Shown one piece after another: positions 25,000 to 34,603 of a DNA stretch of 64,000 nucleotides. The number at the start of each line of letters is the position of its first letter. Position 1 is the first letter of the stretch. This DNA is from Gordonia heveisoli (lineage in GTDB: Bacteria > Actinomycetota > Actinomycetes > Mycobacteriales > Mycobacteriaceae). The translations under genes were made by a program, and so were the position numbers. Under the pieces are notes generated by a model, which saw nothing but the letters and a program-made list of their open reading frames with translations, searched no databases and had not been told where the DNA came from. Location: positions 62,001 through 126,000 of the forward strand of contig NZ_JASXSH010000006.1 of the NCBI RefSeq assembly GCF_030315745.1, written 5' to 3'.

Positions 25000-26400
25000 A
25001 TGCAACGACTGAGCGGACTGGACGCGTCGTTCCTGTATCTGGAGACCAGGTCGCAGTTGATGCATGTGATCGGGTTGATCGAGATCGATCCGTCGACGGT
25101 GCCCGGTGGCTACTCGTTCACCAAGATGCGCGACGAGCTCAAACGACGTATCGCCGGCATGCCCGCGTTCCGCCGCAAACTCGACAACTCGATTCTCAAC
25201 ATCGATCACCCGGTGTGGATCGAGGATGAGGACTTCGACATCGAACGGCACGTTCACCGGGTCGCGGTGCCGGCGCCGGGCGGGGCGGCGGAGGTGACCG
25301 AGCTGGTCGGCCACCTGGCCGGGCAGACCCTCGACCGTGGCAAGCCGCTGTGGGAGCTGTGGATCATCGAGGGCGTTTCCGGCGGCCGGATCACCGCCAT
25401 GCTGCGGATGCATCACGCCGGTACCGACGGTGTCACCAGCGCCGAGATGCTCGCCCAGCTGTGCACGCTGACACCCGAGGCGCCCGACCTGGACCCGGAA
25501 AAGGTGCGGGAGACGGCCGGACCGTTCTCCCGGACGTCGATCGCGGTCACCGGTGCGGTCAACTATCTTCTGGGTCGTCCGGTCGCGATGGCGAAACTGG
25601 TCCCGCAGACCGTCGGCGTCCCGATCGGCTGGCTGCGGCGGGCACGGGAGGACACCGCGATGCCCGCGCCGTTCCGCGCGCCGCGCACCCGGTTCAACGG
25701 ACCCATCACCCCGCATCGCAGCATCGCGCTCAGTCAGTTGTCGCTCGACGATGTCAAGCGCGTCAAGAATCACTTCGGCGTCAAGATCAACGACGTGGTG
25801 CTGGCCATCGTCGGCGGTGCGTTGCGCACGTATCTGGAAGAACGTGGTGAGCTTCCCGATCAGCCGCTGGTCGGCATGATCCCGGTTTCGGTGCACGACG
25901 CCGACGACGCCAGTCTGATGGTCGAGGGCACGAACAAGGTCACCGGGATGTTCACCGTCCTACCGACCGACATCGAGGATGCGGCCGAGCGCATCGAGCG
26001 CACGGTCGAGCTGAGCCGCAAGTCCAAGGAGCACCACGCCGAGATCGATGCGAACATCCTGCGCGGATGGGCGCAGTTCGCACCGGGCACCACCATGTCG
26101 ACGCTGATGAAGCTCTACGGTGACCGCAAGCTGGCGACGCTGCATCCGCCGGTGTTCAACGTCCTCATCTCGAATGTCGCGGGGCCGAACTATCCGATGT
26201 ACTTCCTCGGGGCCAAGGTGACCGGGGTGTACCCGCTGGGGCCGATATTCCAGGGCCTGGGACTCAATATCACTGTGTTCTCCGCCGACGGACACCTCAA
26301 TGTCGGGGTGGTGGGTTGTGCCGATCAGACCCCCGACACCGATGCCATCGCCGACGCCTTCGACGATCAGCTCAAACAACTGCTGGCCGCCTGCGACTGA
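25000..26400 (+). CDS. Wax ester synthase/diacylglycerol acyltransferase (WS/DGAT)
   Basis: Acyl-CoA-dependent acyltransferase of 466 residues that makes triacylglycerol or wax esters at the membrane. It begins MQRLSGLDASFLYLET, has the catalytic HHAGTDG (HHxxxDG, near 138), the PLWELWIIEG strand before it, and the C-terminal NVLISNVAGPNYPMYFLGA with GLGLNITVFS. ATG at 25000 with GAGGAG seven bases upstream. Single gene, storage lipid role typical of Gordonia and Mycobacterium. Confidence 0.94.
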   Translation: MQRLSGLDASFLYLETRSQLMHVIGLIEIDPSTVPGGYSFTKMRDELKRRIAGMPAFRRKLDNSILNIDHPVWIEDEDFDIERHVHRVAVPAPGGAAEVTELVGHLAGQTLDRGKPLWELWIIEGVSGGRITAMLRMHHAGTDGVTSAEMLAQLCTLTPEAPDLDPEKVRETAGPFSRTSIAVTGAVNYLLGRPVAMAKLVPQTVGVPIGWLRRAREDTAMPAPFRAPRTRFNGPITPHRSIALSQLSLDDVKRVKNHFGVKINDVVLAIVGGALRTYLEERGELPDQPLVGMIPVSVHDADDASLMVEGTNKVTGMFTVLPTDIEDAAERIERTVELSRKSKEHHAEIDANILRGWAQFAPGTTMSTLMKLYGDRKLATLHPPVFNVLISNVAGPNYPMYFLGAKVTGVYPLGPIFQGLGLNITVFSADGHLNVGVVGCADQTPDTDAIADAFDDQLKQLLAACD

Positions 26401-26500
26401 CCAGGGAACTGGTCGGCGGCGGTGCGCCGCCGGTCTCTCACGGCCGCTGTCATCCACAACCTGACTGTTTTCCTGCCGAGTGGCCCTCCTTCCGGTAGTA

Positions 26501-26516
26501 TCGAACATGTGTTCGA
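26501..26516. promoter_or_regulatory. SOS (LexA) box
   Basis: TCGAACATGTGTTCGA is a perfect actinobacterial LexA operator (TCGAAC-N4-GTTCGA), 20 bases upstream of the HNH protein start. Confidence 0.88.
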
Positions 26517-26535
26517 GAAATAGGGGGTGGTTGCA

Positions 26536-28191
26536 GTGGAAGAAGTCGCAGTGGGAAAAGTCGCAGTGGGAGAGCCGAACGATGAGTACGAATCCGGCGA
26601 GAATCGTTCGGAAGCTGCCGAATTGGTGGCCAGCCTGCATGCCCTCATTGATCGGCTGGCCGCCACGGATCTGTCCCGCTGCACCGACGCGGAACTGGTA
26701 GAGGTGGCGCGCGCGCACGAGAAGGCGATGAATCGGCTCGTCCATGCCGGCGATCGCCAACTCGTGGAGATCTCCGATCGTGGTCTGCCACGCGCGATGG
26801 GGTACCGGTCGTTGTCGAACTTTCTGAATATCGAACTGCGCGTATCGGATCCGGGCCGACGCCGAGCGCAGATGAAGGCCACGGCGCAGTTCCGTCAGCT
26901 CGACGGCAGGCCCGCCGAAGCAAAGTATCCGGCGCTCGCCGCAGCCTTTGCCGAGGGTGCGGTGGGGTATGCACATGTGCGCACCGCCGTGGATGTGCTG
27001 GACGCGATTCCGGTCGCGGTGGAGCACGACAGGAAGCTTGCCGCGCAAGAGACCGTCGCGGAGTTGGCGGGCAAACACACCCCGGCCGAGATCGGACAGT
27101 TGGGCGCCCGGTTGCTCGCCCATCTCGATCCCGACGGCGACCTCGTCAACGATCGGGATCGCAAGCGTCGCCGCAACCTCTGGCTCAACCGGCAGGGGGT
27201 GGACAAGATGTCTAAGCTCACCGGCCATCTGGACCCGGAAACCCGTGGGCTGCTCGAAGTTGCGTTGGCGGCGTGGGCCAAACCCGGCCTCAACAACCCC
27301 GACGATCCCGACTCGCCGTGGGGGGCGGAGGAGCATACCGACGCCGAAGCGCGCAAAGCCGCCGCCGACCGGGACGCTCGGTCGCAGGCGCAACGCAACC
27401 ACGATGCGCTGCGTGCCCTGTTGAAGGCGGTCCTCGAAGACGGGTTGTTGGGGAAAACGCATCGTGGGTTGCCTGTGCAGCTGATCATCAAGGTGGACTT
27501 CGAGGATTTGTGCCGCCACGCCGGTGTCGGGGTAACGGCTACCGGCTCGTTGCTGCCGATCTCCGACGTGATCCGGCTGGCCGCGCAAGCACAACCGTGG
27601 CTGTCGGTATTCGACGACGCCGCCGGTGTGCCCCTGTTCCTCGGCCGCGGCCGACGCTTCGCCTCCACCGGACAGCGCCTGGCCTCCTTCGCCCGGCCGG
27701 GCGGCGAATATTGTTCCGCACCGGGCTGTGACCAGCCCGCGACGCAGGTGGAGATGCATCACTCCAAACTCGACTTCGCCAAAGGCGGTCTCACCGACAT
27801 CACCGAACTGGCCCCGGCCTGCCCAAAACACAATCGGATGGTCAGCGACCGGCCGGGCGACTACACCACCGGAGTGCATCTGGCCGGCCCCGATGCCGGT
27901 CGCACCTGGTGGCGGCGCAATGGTTCACCCGGGGCGCCGCCGAATCCGGCTCGGGTTCACCGGCTACCCGACGTCGGGCGCATCTACCACCAACGACTGA
28001 GCCAGGTGCGCACCAGGATTCACGGTCCGGCACACTCTGGCGAAGCCGGCCGGGAACCTCCGGCAGGGGCAAGCGACCGATACGACTACGCCGAAGTCAT
28101 ACCGCCGCCGATTTCGATCGTCGAGTCACGGCTGGCGTTGGCGATCGTCCTGAACCGACGTCGTACCGACGGAACGACCGGGGATAGGTGA
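26536..28191 (+). CDS. DUF222/HNH endonuclease-domain protein (13E12 repeat family)
   Basis: About 551 residues. Residues 30-330 form the helical DUF222 region (VEVARAHEKAMNRLVHAGDRQLVE, GYRSLSNFLNIELRVSDPGRRR), and residues 395-440 hold the HNH motif: YCSAPGCDQPATQVEMHHSKLDFAKGG with PACPKHNRMV, giving two zinc-type cysteine pairs and HH...N...H. The extreme N-terminus has short repeats (EEVAVGKVAVGE) from a repeated 13-base unit. GTG at 26536 fits the AGGGGG; 26527 is possible. The LexA box upstream indicates DNA-damage induction, as known for several 13E12 genes in M. tuberculosis. Target unknown; may be mobile. Confidence 0.88.
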   Translation: MEEVAVGKVAVGEPNDEYESGENRSEAAELVASLHALIDRLAATDLSRCTDAELVEVARAHEKAMNRLVHAGDRQLVEISDRGLPRAMGYRSLSNFLNIELRVSDPGRRRAQMKATAQFRQLDGRPAEAKYPALAAAFAEGAVGYAHVRTAVDVLDAIPVAVEHDRKLAAQETVAELAGKHTPAEIGQLGARLLAHLDPDGDLVNDRDRKRRRNLWLNRQGVDKMSKLTGHLDPETRGLLEVALAAWAKPGLNNPDDPDSPWGAEEHTDAEARKAAADRDARSQAQRNHDALRALLKAVLEDGLLGKTHRGLPVQLIIKVDFEDLCRHAGVGVTATGSLLPISDVIRLAAQAQPWLSVFDDAAGVPLFLGRGRRFASTGQRLASFARPGGEYCSAPGCDQPATQVEMHHSKLDFAKGGLTDITELAPACPKHNRMVSDRPGDYTTGVHLAGPDAGRTWWRRNGSPGAPPNPARVHRLPDVGRIYHQRLSQVRTRIHGPAHSGEAGREPPAGASDRYDYAEVIPPPISIVESRLALAIVLNRRRTDGTTGDR

Positions 28192-28411
28192 TGCCCGGTG
28201 ACGTCGGAACGCGGACGGCGTTGTTCGCGGTGCACTGCCGAGGCCTTGGCCAGTCCCGATCCGGTACGAAGGTCGTGCTGGACTCGCACACCCGGCCAGT
28301 GAGCTGGATCGCATTCGATAGCTCCACGACCTCCGGATATCGGCCCGACGCCGCAGTCGTGCAACCATGGGAGGAGCGTTGGCCAGACGCGGAAGGGTGG
28401 GGGATCGACCG

Positions 28412-29278
28412 GTGGTGTCCAATACGTCGCTGTGGTTTGACGACGTGCCCGCGTCGTCGGCGGCCGCCACCACACCGATCGCCGACTTGGCTGCGCATCT
28501 TCGCCGCACGCATGTGCCCGGCTCGACGCAGGCACCCACGCCCGGCATCTCTGGCCCGATCCGGGTGCCGGGCGGTACATCCGGTCCGATCCGTGTGCCG
28601 GGAGGGTCCGGCCCCATCCGGCTCCCCGACGATGTCACGGCGACCTCGAAGATTCCCACGGTCACCTCGGCGTCGGCGCCACCGGAACGGCCCGCCGGCG
28701 ACCTGGAGGGGTTCCTCGCCGGCGCCGAGAAGCAGATGCGCGCCCAACGCGCCACACCCGACGAGACGTTGCCCTGGTGGCGCCGCCCCCCGGCGCTGGT
28801 CGCGGCTGCGGCGGTTGTGGCGTTGGTCGTCGTCGGAATCGTCGTCGCGGGTGGGGGAGACGACTCCAGCACGCCACCTGCGCCGACCACGCCGTCGGTC
28901 GCCGCGGCCCCGCCGGCCGATGCCTGCCCGTCGGTGGATGGTTCGGTGGTCACCGGTCGCGACCAGGGGGATCAGACCTCCGGCGCGGGCGTGATCAAGG
29001 CCTTCAACTACGCCTACTATGTGATGAGGTCGGCGCGGTCCGCGAAACCGTTGGCCCCCAAGGCAACCAACGATGTGGCGTCGCTGCAGTCATACATCGA
29101 CCAAATCCCGCCGGGCACGACGCACTGCGTCAAGATCACGCAGCTCGGGCCCGACCGTTATGCGGTGGACCTGACGGAATTTCCGCCGGGATCGGCGCCG
29201 GTGGTCTACCCGCAGCTGATCACCACCGAGAAGCGGAACGGCAGAATGTACATCACCGCGATCAAGCCGCGCGGATGA
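28412..29278 (+). CDS. One-pass membrane protein with Pro/Gly repeats and an outer cystatin/NTF2-like domain
   Basis: About 288 residues. The cytoplasmic head contains three near-copies of GPIRVPGG (28553-28627), then a helix PPALVAAAAVVALVVVGIVVAG, a Ser/Pro linker and an outer domain of about 110 residues: VIKAFNYAYYVMRSARSAK, then CVKITQLGPDRYAVDLTEF and NGRMYITAIKPRG, which looks like an alpha helix packed on a beta sheet. GTG at 28412 follows a GGGGG. It probably forms a unit with the MinD-like gene 78 bases on. Family not named with confidence. Confidence 0.68.
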   Translation: MVSNTSLWFDDVPASSAAATTPIADLAAHLRRTHVPGSTQAPTPGISGPIRVPGGTSGPIRVPGGSGPIRLPDDVTATSKIPTVTSASAPPERPAGDLEGFLAGAEKQMRAQRATPDETLPWWRRPPALVAAAAVVALVVVGIVVAGGGDDSSTPPAPTTPSVAAAPPADACPSVDGSVVTGRDQGDQTSGAGVIKAFNYAYYVMRSARSAKPLAPKATNDVASLQSYIDQIPPGTTHCVKITQLGPDRYAVDLTEFPPGSAPVVYPQLITTEKRNGRMYITAIKPRG

Positions 29279-29356
29279 CCGCTCCGTGGTGGCAGCAGTG
29301 ATCGGCGTTCCGATATCGATCGATGCAGTGGGTTCGGGAGAAAGGCACGTGAACCG

Positions 29357-30055
29357 ATGAACGAAGCACGCCAGGGCGACCCGCGCACCCGAGCAGAACA
29401 TGCCGTCATCGTCTGCGGAACCGCCGGGGGTGTCGGCACATCGGTCATCTCCGCGCTGCTGGCCGAAAGCCGCGCCGCAGCGTCGCTCGGTCAAGGATCA
29501 TGGTGGGTCGACGCATCCGGCAATGACTGCGACCTGGAGATCCGTCTACGCGGTAGTGGGGATCCGGAGCTGTTGCGGACGGGTGCGGGCACCGGGCTGT
29601 GGATCGCACCCGACGGTGCGCCGGTCACCGAAGCGGTTGTGCAAGTGTGGAACTCCGGAGCCGTCCCGGTTGTCGACGCGGGTGCGCACGCACTCACGCT
29701 GCTACCGGATCTGGTCGAGGATCCGCTACCGCATCTGACTCCGGTACTCGTGATCGGTCCGCGACCCGATCTGCTCAACAGGGCCCGGATGATCTTCGCG
29801 GAGTGGGCTCGGGTCGGCGTCCTGGAGCACACGGTGGTCGTGATCAACAGCCCGGTTCCCAGCGCAGATCAGGCGGGTCTGAACAGTCTGCTCACCGACG
29901 TCGTGTCCGGATCGGTCGCCGACGTCATCGGCATCGACTACGACCCGGTGCTCGGGGCGGGTACCGCGCTTGACGCCGAGGCGCAGGGCAGGCTGCTGTC
30001 TGGGACGCGGTCGGCCATCGCGGCGCTGGCCGCCGCGACCGCCGACCGTCGCTGA
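29357..30055 (+). CDS. MinD/ParA-like P-loop protein with degenerate Walker A
   Basis: A 232-residue protein of the MinD/ParA/CpaE fold. The N-terminal strand-loop reads VIVCGTAGGVGTSVIS, corresponding to KGGxGKT but with both lysines lost (Ala and Thr). The following strand SWWVDASGNDCDLEI and the switch-like VPVVDAGAH, then VVVINSPVPSADQ, support the fold. ATP hydrolysis is doubtful. Its partner upstream is a one-pass exported protein. MinD-like proteins near secreted or type VII genes are common in Mycobacteriales; no ESX component is present here. It abuts the nadE stop by one base. Confidence 0.68.
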   Translation: MNEARQGDPRTRAEHAVIVCGTAGGVGTSVISALLAESRAAASLGQGSWWVDASGNDCDLEIRLRGSGDPELLRTGAGTGLWIAPDGAPVTEAVVQVWNSGAVPVVDAGAHALTLLPDLVEDPLPHLTPVLVIGPRPDLLNRARMIFAEWARVGVLEHTVVVINSPVPSADQAGLNSLLTDVVSGSVADVIGIDYDPVLGAGTALDAEAQGRLLSGTRSAIAALAAATADRR

Positions 30056-32089
30056 TCAGTTCCCGCGATCGGGACCGGCCAGCTCATCCAGCCAGACCCG
30101 CGCCGACGCATCCGACGGCGACCGCCAGTCACCGCGCGGCGACAGTGAACCGCCCGAACCGATCTTGGGGCCGTTGGGCATCGCGGTCCGTTTGAACTGG
30201 TTGCCCATGAAGCGCTTCAGGAACACCTGAAGCCAGTGGTCGATGGTCTGCGCGTCGTACTCGTTGCGCCGGTCGTCGGCGATCATCTCCGACCACGGTC
30301 CGCGGGTGCGGTCACCCCACGCCTGCTGCGCGAGGTAGGCGATCTTGCCGGGCCGGTGGCCGAAGCGCGTCAGGTGGTAGAGGAAGAAGTCGTGCAGTTC
30401 GTAGGGGCCGACGGTGTCCTCGGTGCTCTGGACCCGGCCGTCCTCGCCGGGCGGTACGAGTTCGGGGGTGATCACGTCGTCGAGGATCTCGGCCAGTGTC
30501 GCGGTGGTGATCTCCGAGTACTCGCCGGTCGCGATCATCCACCGGATCAGGTGCTGGATAAGGGTTTTCGGGACAGATCCGTTCACATTGTAGTGCGACA
30601 TCTGGTCACCGACACCGTAGGTGCACCAGCCAAGGGCAAGCTCGGACAGGTCGCCGGTGCCCAGGACAATGCCACCGTGATGATTGGCCAGCCGGAACAG
30701 CTTCGACGTGCGTTCACCTGCCTGCACATTCTCGAAGGTGACATCGTGTACCGGTTCGCCGTGGCTGAACGGATGATTGAGATCGGCCAGCATCTGCAGG
30801 CAGGACGGCCGGATGTCGAGTTCGGTTCCGTTGACGCCGAGTGAGTCCATCAGCGCATGGGAGCGTCGCAGCGTGGCTGTGCCGGTGGCGAATCCGGGCA
30901 TTGTGTAGGCCAGGATGTTGGTCCGCGGGAGCCCCAGCCGGTCGAAGGCGTCGACCGCGACCAGCAGGGCCAGGGTGGAGTCGAGACCGCCGGATACGCC
31001 GATGACGATCTTGTCGATCCCGGTCGCGCGCAGCCGGGCGGCCAGACCCTGGACCTGGATGTTGCGCACTTCCCGGCAACGTTCGTCGCGATCGGCCGAG
31101 TCGGCCGGGACGAAGGGGAAGCGGGGCACCACGCGGCGCAGGGTGTCGTCGTCGGTCAGCTCACCGAAGCTGAACCGGATGCGCCGCAACGATTTCAGCT
31201 GGTCGCCATGGTCGCCTGCCTGATCGCGCAGGCTGATCATGCGCATCCGCTCTTGGCGCAGGCGATCCAGATCGACGTCGGCGCTGATGATCTGGTCGGT
31301 CATCGCGAACTGTTCGCTGCGGGCCAGCAGGGTGCCGTTCTCACTGATCAGGGCGTCGGCATCCCACGCGAGATCGGTTGTCGACTCGCCGTAGCCGGCC
31401 GCGACGTATAGGTGGGCGGCGACGAGTTTGGCCGAATGGCTGGTGCACAACGCCTTCCGGTATCCCTCCTTGCCGACGGTGACCGGACTGCCGGACAGGT
31501 TGGCCAAGACGGTTGCGCCGCCGAGTGCGGCCCAGGTACTCGGTGGGACCGGCACCCAGCCGTCCTCGCAGATCTCGACGTGCAGCGCGAAGCCGGGAAG
31601 GTCCTGTGCCTCGAAGACGAGGTCGTTGCCGAAGGGGACCTCGGTGTCGCCGATGATGACGGTATCGACGACGGCGTCGCGGGCCGCCGAGAAGTAGCGC
31701 TGTTCGTAGAACTCGCGGTAGTTCGGCACGTACGACTTGGGTGCGACGCCGAGCAGGGTGCCGTCGTGGATGACGGCCGCGCAGTTGAACAGTCCGTCCC
31801 CGACCACCAGCGGCAGCCCGACCGCGATCAGCGGCCGCAGCCCGGCACTGGCGGCGATGATGCGGACCAGTCCGGCGCGGCAGGCGTCGAGGAGTGCGTC
31901 CTGCTGCACGAGGTCGTCGACGCTATAGCCGCATAATCCGAGTTCGGGGAAGACGACGAGGCCGGCACCGTCGGCGGCGGCCTGCCGCATCAGGTCGATG
32001 GTGCGGTCGGTGTTGGTGGCGGGATCGGCCAGTGCGACGACCGGCACGGCTCCCGCAACGCGGACGAATCCCTGACTGTGGACGGACAC
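30056..32089 (-). CDS. nadE: Glutamine-dependent NAD+ synthetase
   Basis: A 677-residue two-domain enzyme converting nicotinate adenine dinucleotide to NAD+. The N-terminal nitrilase-type glutaminase has the Glu-Lys-Cys triad in [30 protein letters not shown] and [12 protein letters not shown]. The C-terminal synthetase carries the pyrophosphatase P-loop [16 protein letters not shown] and [19 protein letters not shown]. Length and order match M. tuberculosis NadE. Confidence 0.96.
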   Translation of the reverse strand: MSVHSQGFVRVAGAVPVVALADPATNTDRTIDLMRQAAADGAGLVVFPELGLCGYSVDDLVQQDALLDACRAGLVRIIAASAGLRPLIAVGLPLVVGDGLFNCAAVIHDGTLLGVAPKSYVPNYREFYEQRYFSAARDAVVDTVIIGDTEVPFGNDLVFEAQDLPGFALHVEICEDGWVPVPPSTWAALGGATVLANLSGSPVTVGKEGYRKALCTSHSAKLVAAHLYVAAGYGESTTDLAWDADALISENGTLLARSEQFAMTDQIISADVDLDRLRQERMRMISLRDQAGDHGDQLKSLRRIRFSFGELTDDDTLRRVVPRFPFVPADSADRDERCREVRNIQVQGLAARLRATGIDKIVIGVSGGLDSTLALLVAVDAFDRLGLPRTNILAYTMPGFATGTATLRRSHALMDSLGVNGTELDIRPSCLQMLADLNHPFSHGEPVHDVTFENVQAGERTSKLFRLANHHGGIVLGTGDLSELALGWCTYGVGDQMSHYNVNGSVPKTLIQHLIRWMIATGEYSEITTATLAEILDDVITPELVPPGEDGRVQSTEDTVGPYELHDFFLYHLTRFGHRPGKIAYLAQQAWGDRTRGPWSEMIADDRRNEYDAQTIDHWLQVFLKRFMGNQFKRTAMPNGPKIGSGGSLSPRGDWRSPSDASARVWLDELAGPDRGN

Positions 32090-32125
32090 AACGGTCAGCC
32101 TAGTGGGTCGTCGTGATCGGTCCGG

Positions 32126-32728
32126 TCAGGTCACCGCTGTCCTGCGCCGGTGTCGGCGGCTGGTCAGCCGACGGTAGCCGAGCCACACCGCGATGCCGAC
32201 AGCGACGATCATCGCCAGCACCAGAACCGGTGCCAGCAGGGCGAACAACGCCAATGCGACGCTGCCCGCGTCCTCGATGCTGCTCATCACGGGCGCACCG
32301 ACACCACCGCTGACCGCGTTGACGGGTGGCCGCAGGAGGGCCTTGGTGCCGTGTACGACGAGGGCGAGTACCACGCCGATAGCGATGGGGATCCACGCAG
32401 AACTGCTGAAGAACGATGCCGGATCGGTGACCACCGCCGTCTCCGACGCCGCGCCGGTGCCGAAGGCGATGCCGCCTGCGGTCGGTCGGATCACGGTCTG
32501 GATGGAGTCGTTGACGGTGTCGACCACCGGGATCTTGTCGGCGATCACCTCGACCACCAGCAGTGCGGTCAGAATCGCGAGTACCCAGCCGTTGGACAGC
32601 CACTGCGCGGCCGACGGCAGGTCGACGAAGTCGAGGTAGCGGCCGGCCAGACCCAACACGATCAGCGGTATGTAGGCGTTGAGCCCGGCGGCCAGCGCGA
32701 GGCCGCTTCCGGTCAGCAGTTCGAGCAT
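32126..32728 (-). CDS. DUF4126 integral membrane protein
   Basis: About 200 residues with four to five helices: LLTGSGLALAAGLNAYIPLIVLGLAG, VLAILTALLVVEVIADKIPVVD, a central IPIAIGVVLALVVHGTKA and the C-terminal ALALFALLAPVLVLAMIVAVGIAVW. DKIPVVDTVNDSIQT and RPPVNAVSGGVGAPVMS are the conserved DUF4126 loops. ATG at 32728 is chosen for an AGG just upstream; the longer frame is not supported. Function unknown. Confidence 0.85.
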   Translation of the reverse strand: MLELLTGSGLALAAGLNAYIPLIVLGLAGRYLDFVDLPSAAQWLSNGWVLAILTALLVVEVIADKIPVVDTVNDSIQTVIRPTAGGIAFGTGAASETAVVTDPASFFSSSAWIPIAIGVVLALVVHGTKALLRPPVNAVSGGVGAPVMSSIEDAGSVALALFALLAPVLVLAMIVAVGIAVWLGYRRLTSRRHRRRTAVT

Positions 32729-32762
32729 CGATTCCTCGCCTCCCTCGTCTGTTCGCCCGCCG

Positions 32763-33290
32763 TCAGTCTCGCGGGACGCGAACACCGATCAGCCGGGCGT
32801 CGGCGACTGCGGCCAGACCCAACTCCGACCACGCGTCGCCGATCTCTAGGACCGCGTAGGTACTGGTCGGGAAACGGTCGATGGTTCCGGCTGGGTCCAG
32901 TGCCAGCGCGGTGTCTGGCATTCCGGGTTCATGTCCGACGACGAGTAGGGTGCGCGCCTGTTCCGGCGCATGCAGCCGGATGGCCTCCAGGATCTGGGCC
33001 GGCCCGCCGCCATAGATGTCGTCGAGGTAGACGGTCGGGGCGTCGATGCCGGTGCGGTCGAGGGTCTGCCGGGTGCGCGTCGACGTCGAGCACAACACCG
33101 CGTCGACGTGGATGTCCTCATTCGCGAGCCAGCGCCCGGCCAGCGCGGCCTGACGGCGACCGCGTTCGGCCAGTGGACGCCCATGATCGGCGACACCTGC
33201 CGGATAGTCCGATTTGCCGTGCCGCAACAGCACGAGCCGCCGCCCGGCGGCATCGACCGCTCGATGATCGGCGCCTGCCGCCGCGCTCAT
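32763..33290 (-). CDS. Histidine phosphatase, SixA-like
   Basis: A 175-residue phosphoglycerate-mutase-fold phosphatase. The phosphohistidine motif is LVLLRHGKSDYP, with the second arginine in CSTSTRTRQTLD and the second histidine in LLVVGHEPGMP. SixA removes phosphate from histidine in signalling or PTS proteins; the target here is unknown. Its ATG overlaps the stop of the small gene upstream (ATGA). Confidence 0.88.
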   Translation of the reverse strand: MSAAAGADHRAVDAAGRRLVLLRHGKSDYPAGVADHGRPLAERGRRQAALAGRWLANEDIHVDAVLCSTSTRTRQTLDRTGIDAPTVYLDDIYGGGPAQILEAIRLHAPEQARTLLVVGHEPGMPDTALALDPAGTIDRFPTSTYAVLEIGDAWSELGLAAVADARLIGVRVPRD

Positions 33291-33562
33291 GCACTGCGCC
33301 GTTCGGCGGGGATCGACGCGGCGGTCGCCATCGTGCGCAACAGTGTCACGGTCGCCCGCCAGGCCGCGGATTCCTGTCCGCAGAATGCCGCGTAGTCCGC
33401 GTCGCCGGTGGCCTCGGCCTCCTCGGCCCGGATGTCGAACTCCAGGCTCTCATCGGCCGCGATGGTGATCAGCCCGGGGAGGGCAGACGGATCGGCACAC
33501 GCCCGTTCGATGGTCGCGGCGTCGAGTGTGGTCAGTCGTTCCAGATCAGACCGGTATCGCAT
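33287..33562 (-). CDS. Small hypothetical protein coupled to the SixA-like gene
   Basis: A 91-residue acidic helical protein (MRYRSDLERLTTLDAATIERACAD, FDIRAEEAEATGDADYAAFCGQE) with no recognised family. Translational coupling to the phosphatase by ATGA overlap suggests a shared function. Confidence 0.65.
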   Translation of the reverse strand: MRYRSDLERLTTLDAATIERACADPSALPGLITIAADESLEFDIRAEEAEATGDADYAAFCGQESAAWRATVTLLRTMATAASIPAERRSA

Positions 33563-33690
33563 GGTCAGAATCTACGTCGATCCACCGACAGGTTGGGGGA
33601 TCCACACCGTCGGGGCGACATCGGTGCGATGTCGAACGGTTGATCAACTGCGGTTGCCGGTCCCCACGGGTGCGCCCGTAGCCTGTAAGC

Positions 33691-34557
33691 GTGCATACCT
33701 GGGTTCCCGCGCTGCTGGCCGTGTTGGCCGCGCTGCTCATCGCAGGTGGCACCGTGCTCCGGCAGCGCGCCTCACGCGCCAGCGGCGCGGTCACGGCGGG
33801 TTGGTGGCTGGGGGCGGCGATCGCGCTGGCCGGATTCGCCCTGCAGGCCTCGGCACTGGGTCTCGGCACGATCCTGCTGGTCCAGCCGCTGATCGTGTTG
33901 GCCGTGCTGTTCGCCCTACCCTTCGAGGCGTGGGCCGACCATCGGCATCCGGCACCGGTCGAGTGGGCGTGGGGTGGTGTTCTGGTGGTCTGTGTGGTGA
34001 CTTTCCTGCTGGTCGCGCACCCAGACCCGACTCATCGTCGCGCCGACGATCTGGTGTGGTGGGGGACTGTCGGCGGGCTGGTCGCCGGTGTCTTCGCCCT
34101 CGGCTACTGCGCCGAGCGCATCACGTCGTCGCATTACAAGGCACTCTTCTACGGGCTGGTCGCGGGCGCGCTGTTCGGGGTGTCGGCGCTGCTCATCAAG
34201 GCTGTGGTCAACCAGATCACCGAAGCCACCCTCAAGCCGCTGACCAATCCGGAGCTCTATCTGTTCGTCCTGGTGGTGGTGTGCGCGGTGGTCGCCCAGC
34301 AGAAGGGGTTCGGGGCAGGCGATCTACAGACCTCGTTCCCGTCGATGACGGTGATGGAACCCGCGGTCGCGATGGTCCTCGGCGTGCTGCTGCTGGGGGA
34401 GAGCCTGGCGGTGTCGGTGCCGACCGCACTGTTCCTCGGAATCGTGCTGGCCGTCATGATCCGGGCGGTCGTCGAACTCGCGAAGCTGTCCGCAGTGCGC
34501 GGCGAGGAGATCGAGGCCGAATCGGCCGCGTGCGCCGAAGAGCAGTCAGCCGCCTGA
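33691..34557 (+). CDS. DMT-superfamily transporter (NIPA/EamA-like)
   Basis: A 288-residue protein with eight to nine membrane helices, starting WVPALLAVLAALLIAGGTVLRQRA. Pattern is two EamA-like halves, the second including LFYGLVAGALFGVSALLIKAVV and VMEPAVAMVLGVLLLGESLAVS, a typical DMT C-terminal signature. Substrate cannot be told. Standalone gene ending in a hairpin. Confidence 0.83.
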   Translation: MHTWVPALLAVLAALLIAGGTVLRQRASRASGAVTAGWWLGAAIALAGFALQASALGLGTILLVQPLIVLAVLFALPFEAWADHRHPAPVEWAWGGVLVVCVVTFLLVAHPDPTHRRADDLVWWGTVGGLVAGVFALGYCAERITSSHYKALFYGLVAGALFGVSALLIKAVVNQITEATLKPLTNPELYLFVLVVVCAVVAQQKGFGAGDLQTSFPSMTVMEPAVAMVLGVLLLGESLAVSVPTALFLGIVLAVMIRAVVELAKLSAVRGEEIEAESAACAEEQSAA

Positions 34558-34576
34558 CCCGATCGGGTCAGACGGC
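34549..34576. terminator. Bidirectional terminator between transporter and flavodoxin genes
   Basis: An 18-base perfect palindrome, CTGACCCGATCGGGTCAG, with further GCCG/CGGC pairing outside. It contains the transporter stop codon and lies between convergent genes. Confidence 0.7.
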
Positions 34577-34603
34577 TGCTGTGATGAATCTCTCGTCGTC
34601 GGG

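Noticed and set aside
28192..28411. Possible small gene between the HNH protein and the repeat-headed membrane protein
   Set aside because: Frames on both strands are of low quality, with no ribosome-binding site and no recognisable protein pattern.
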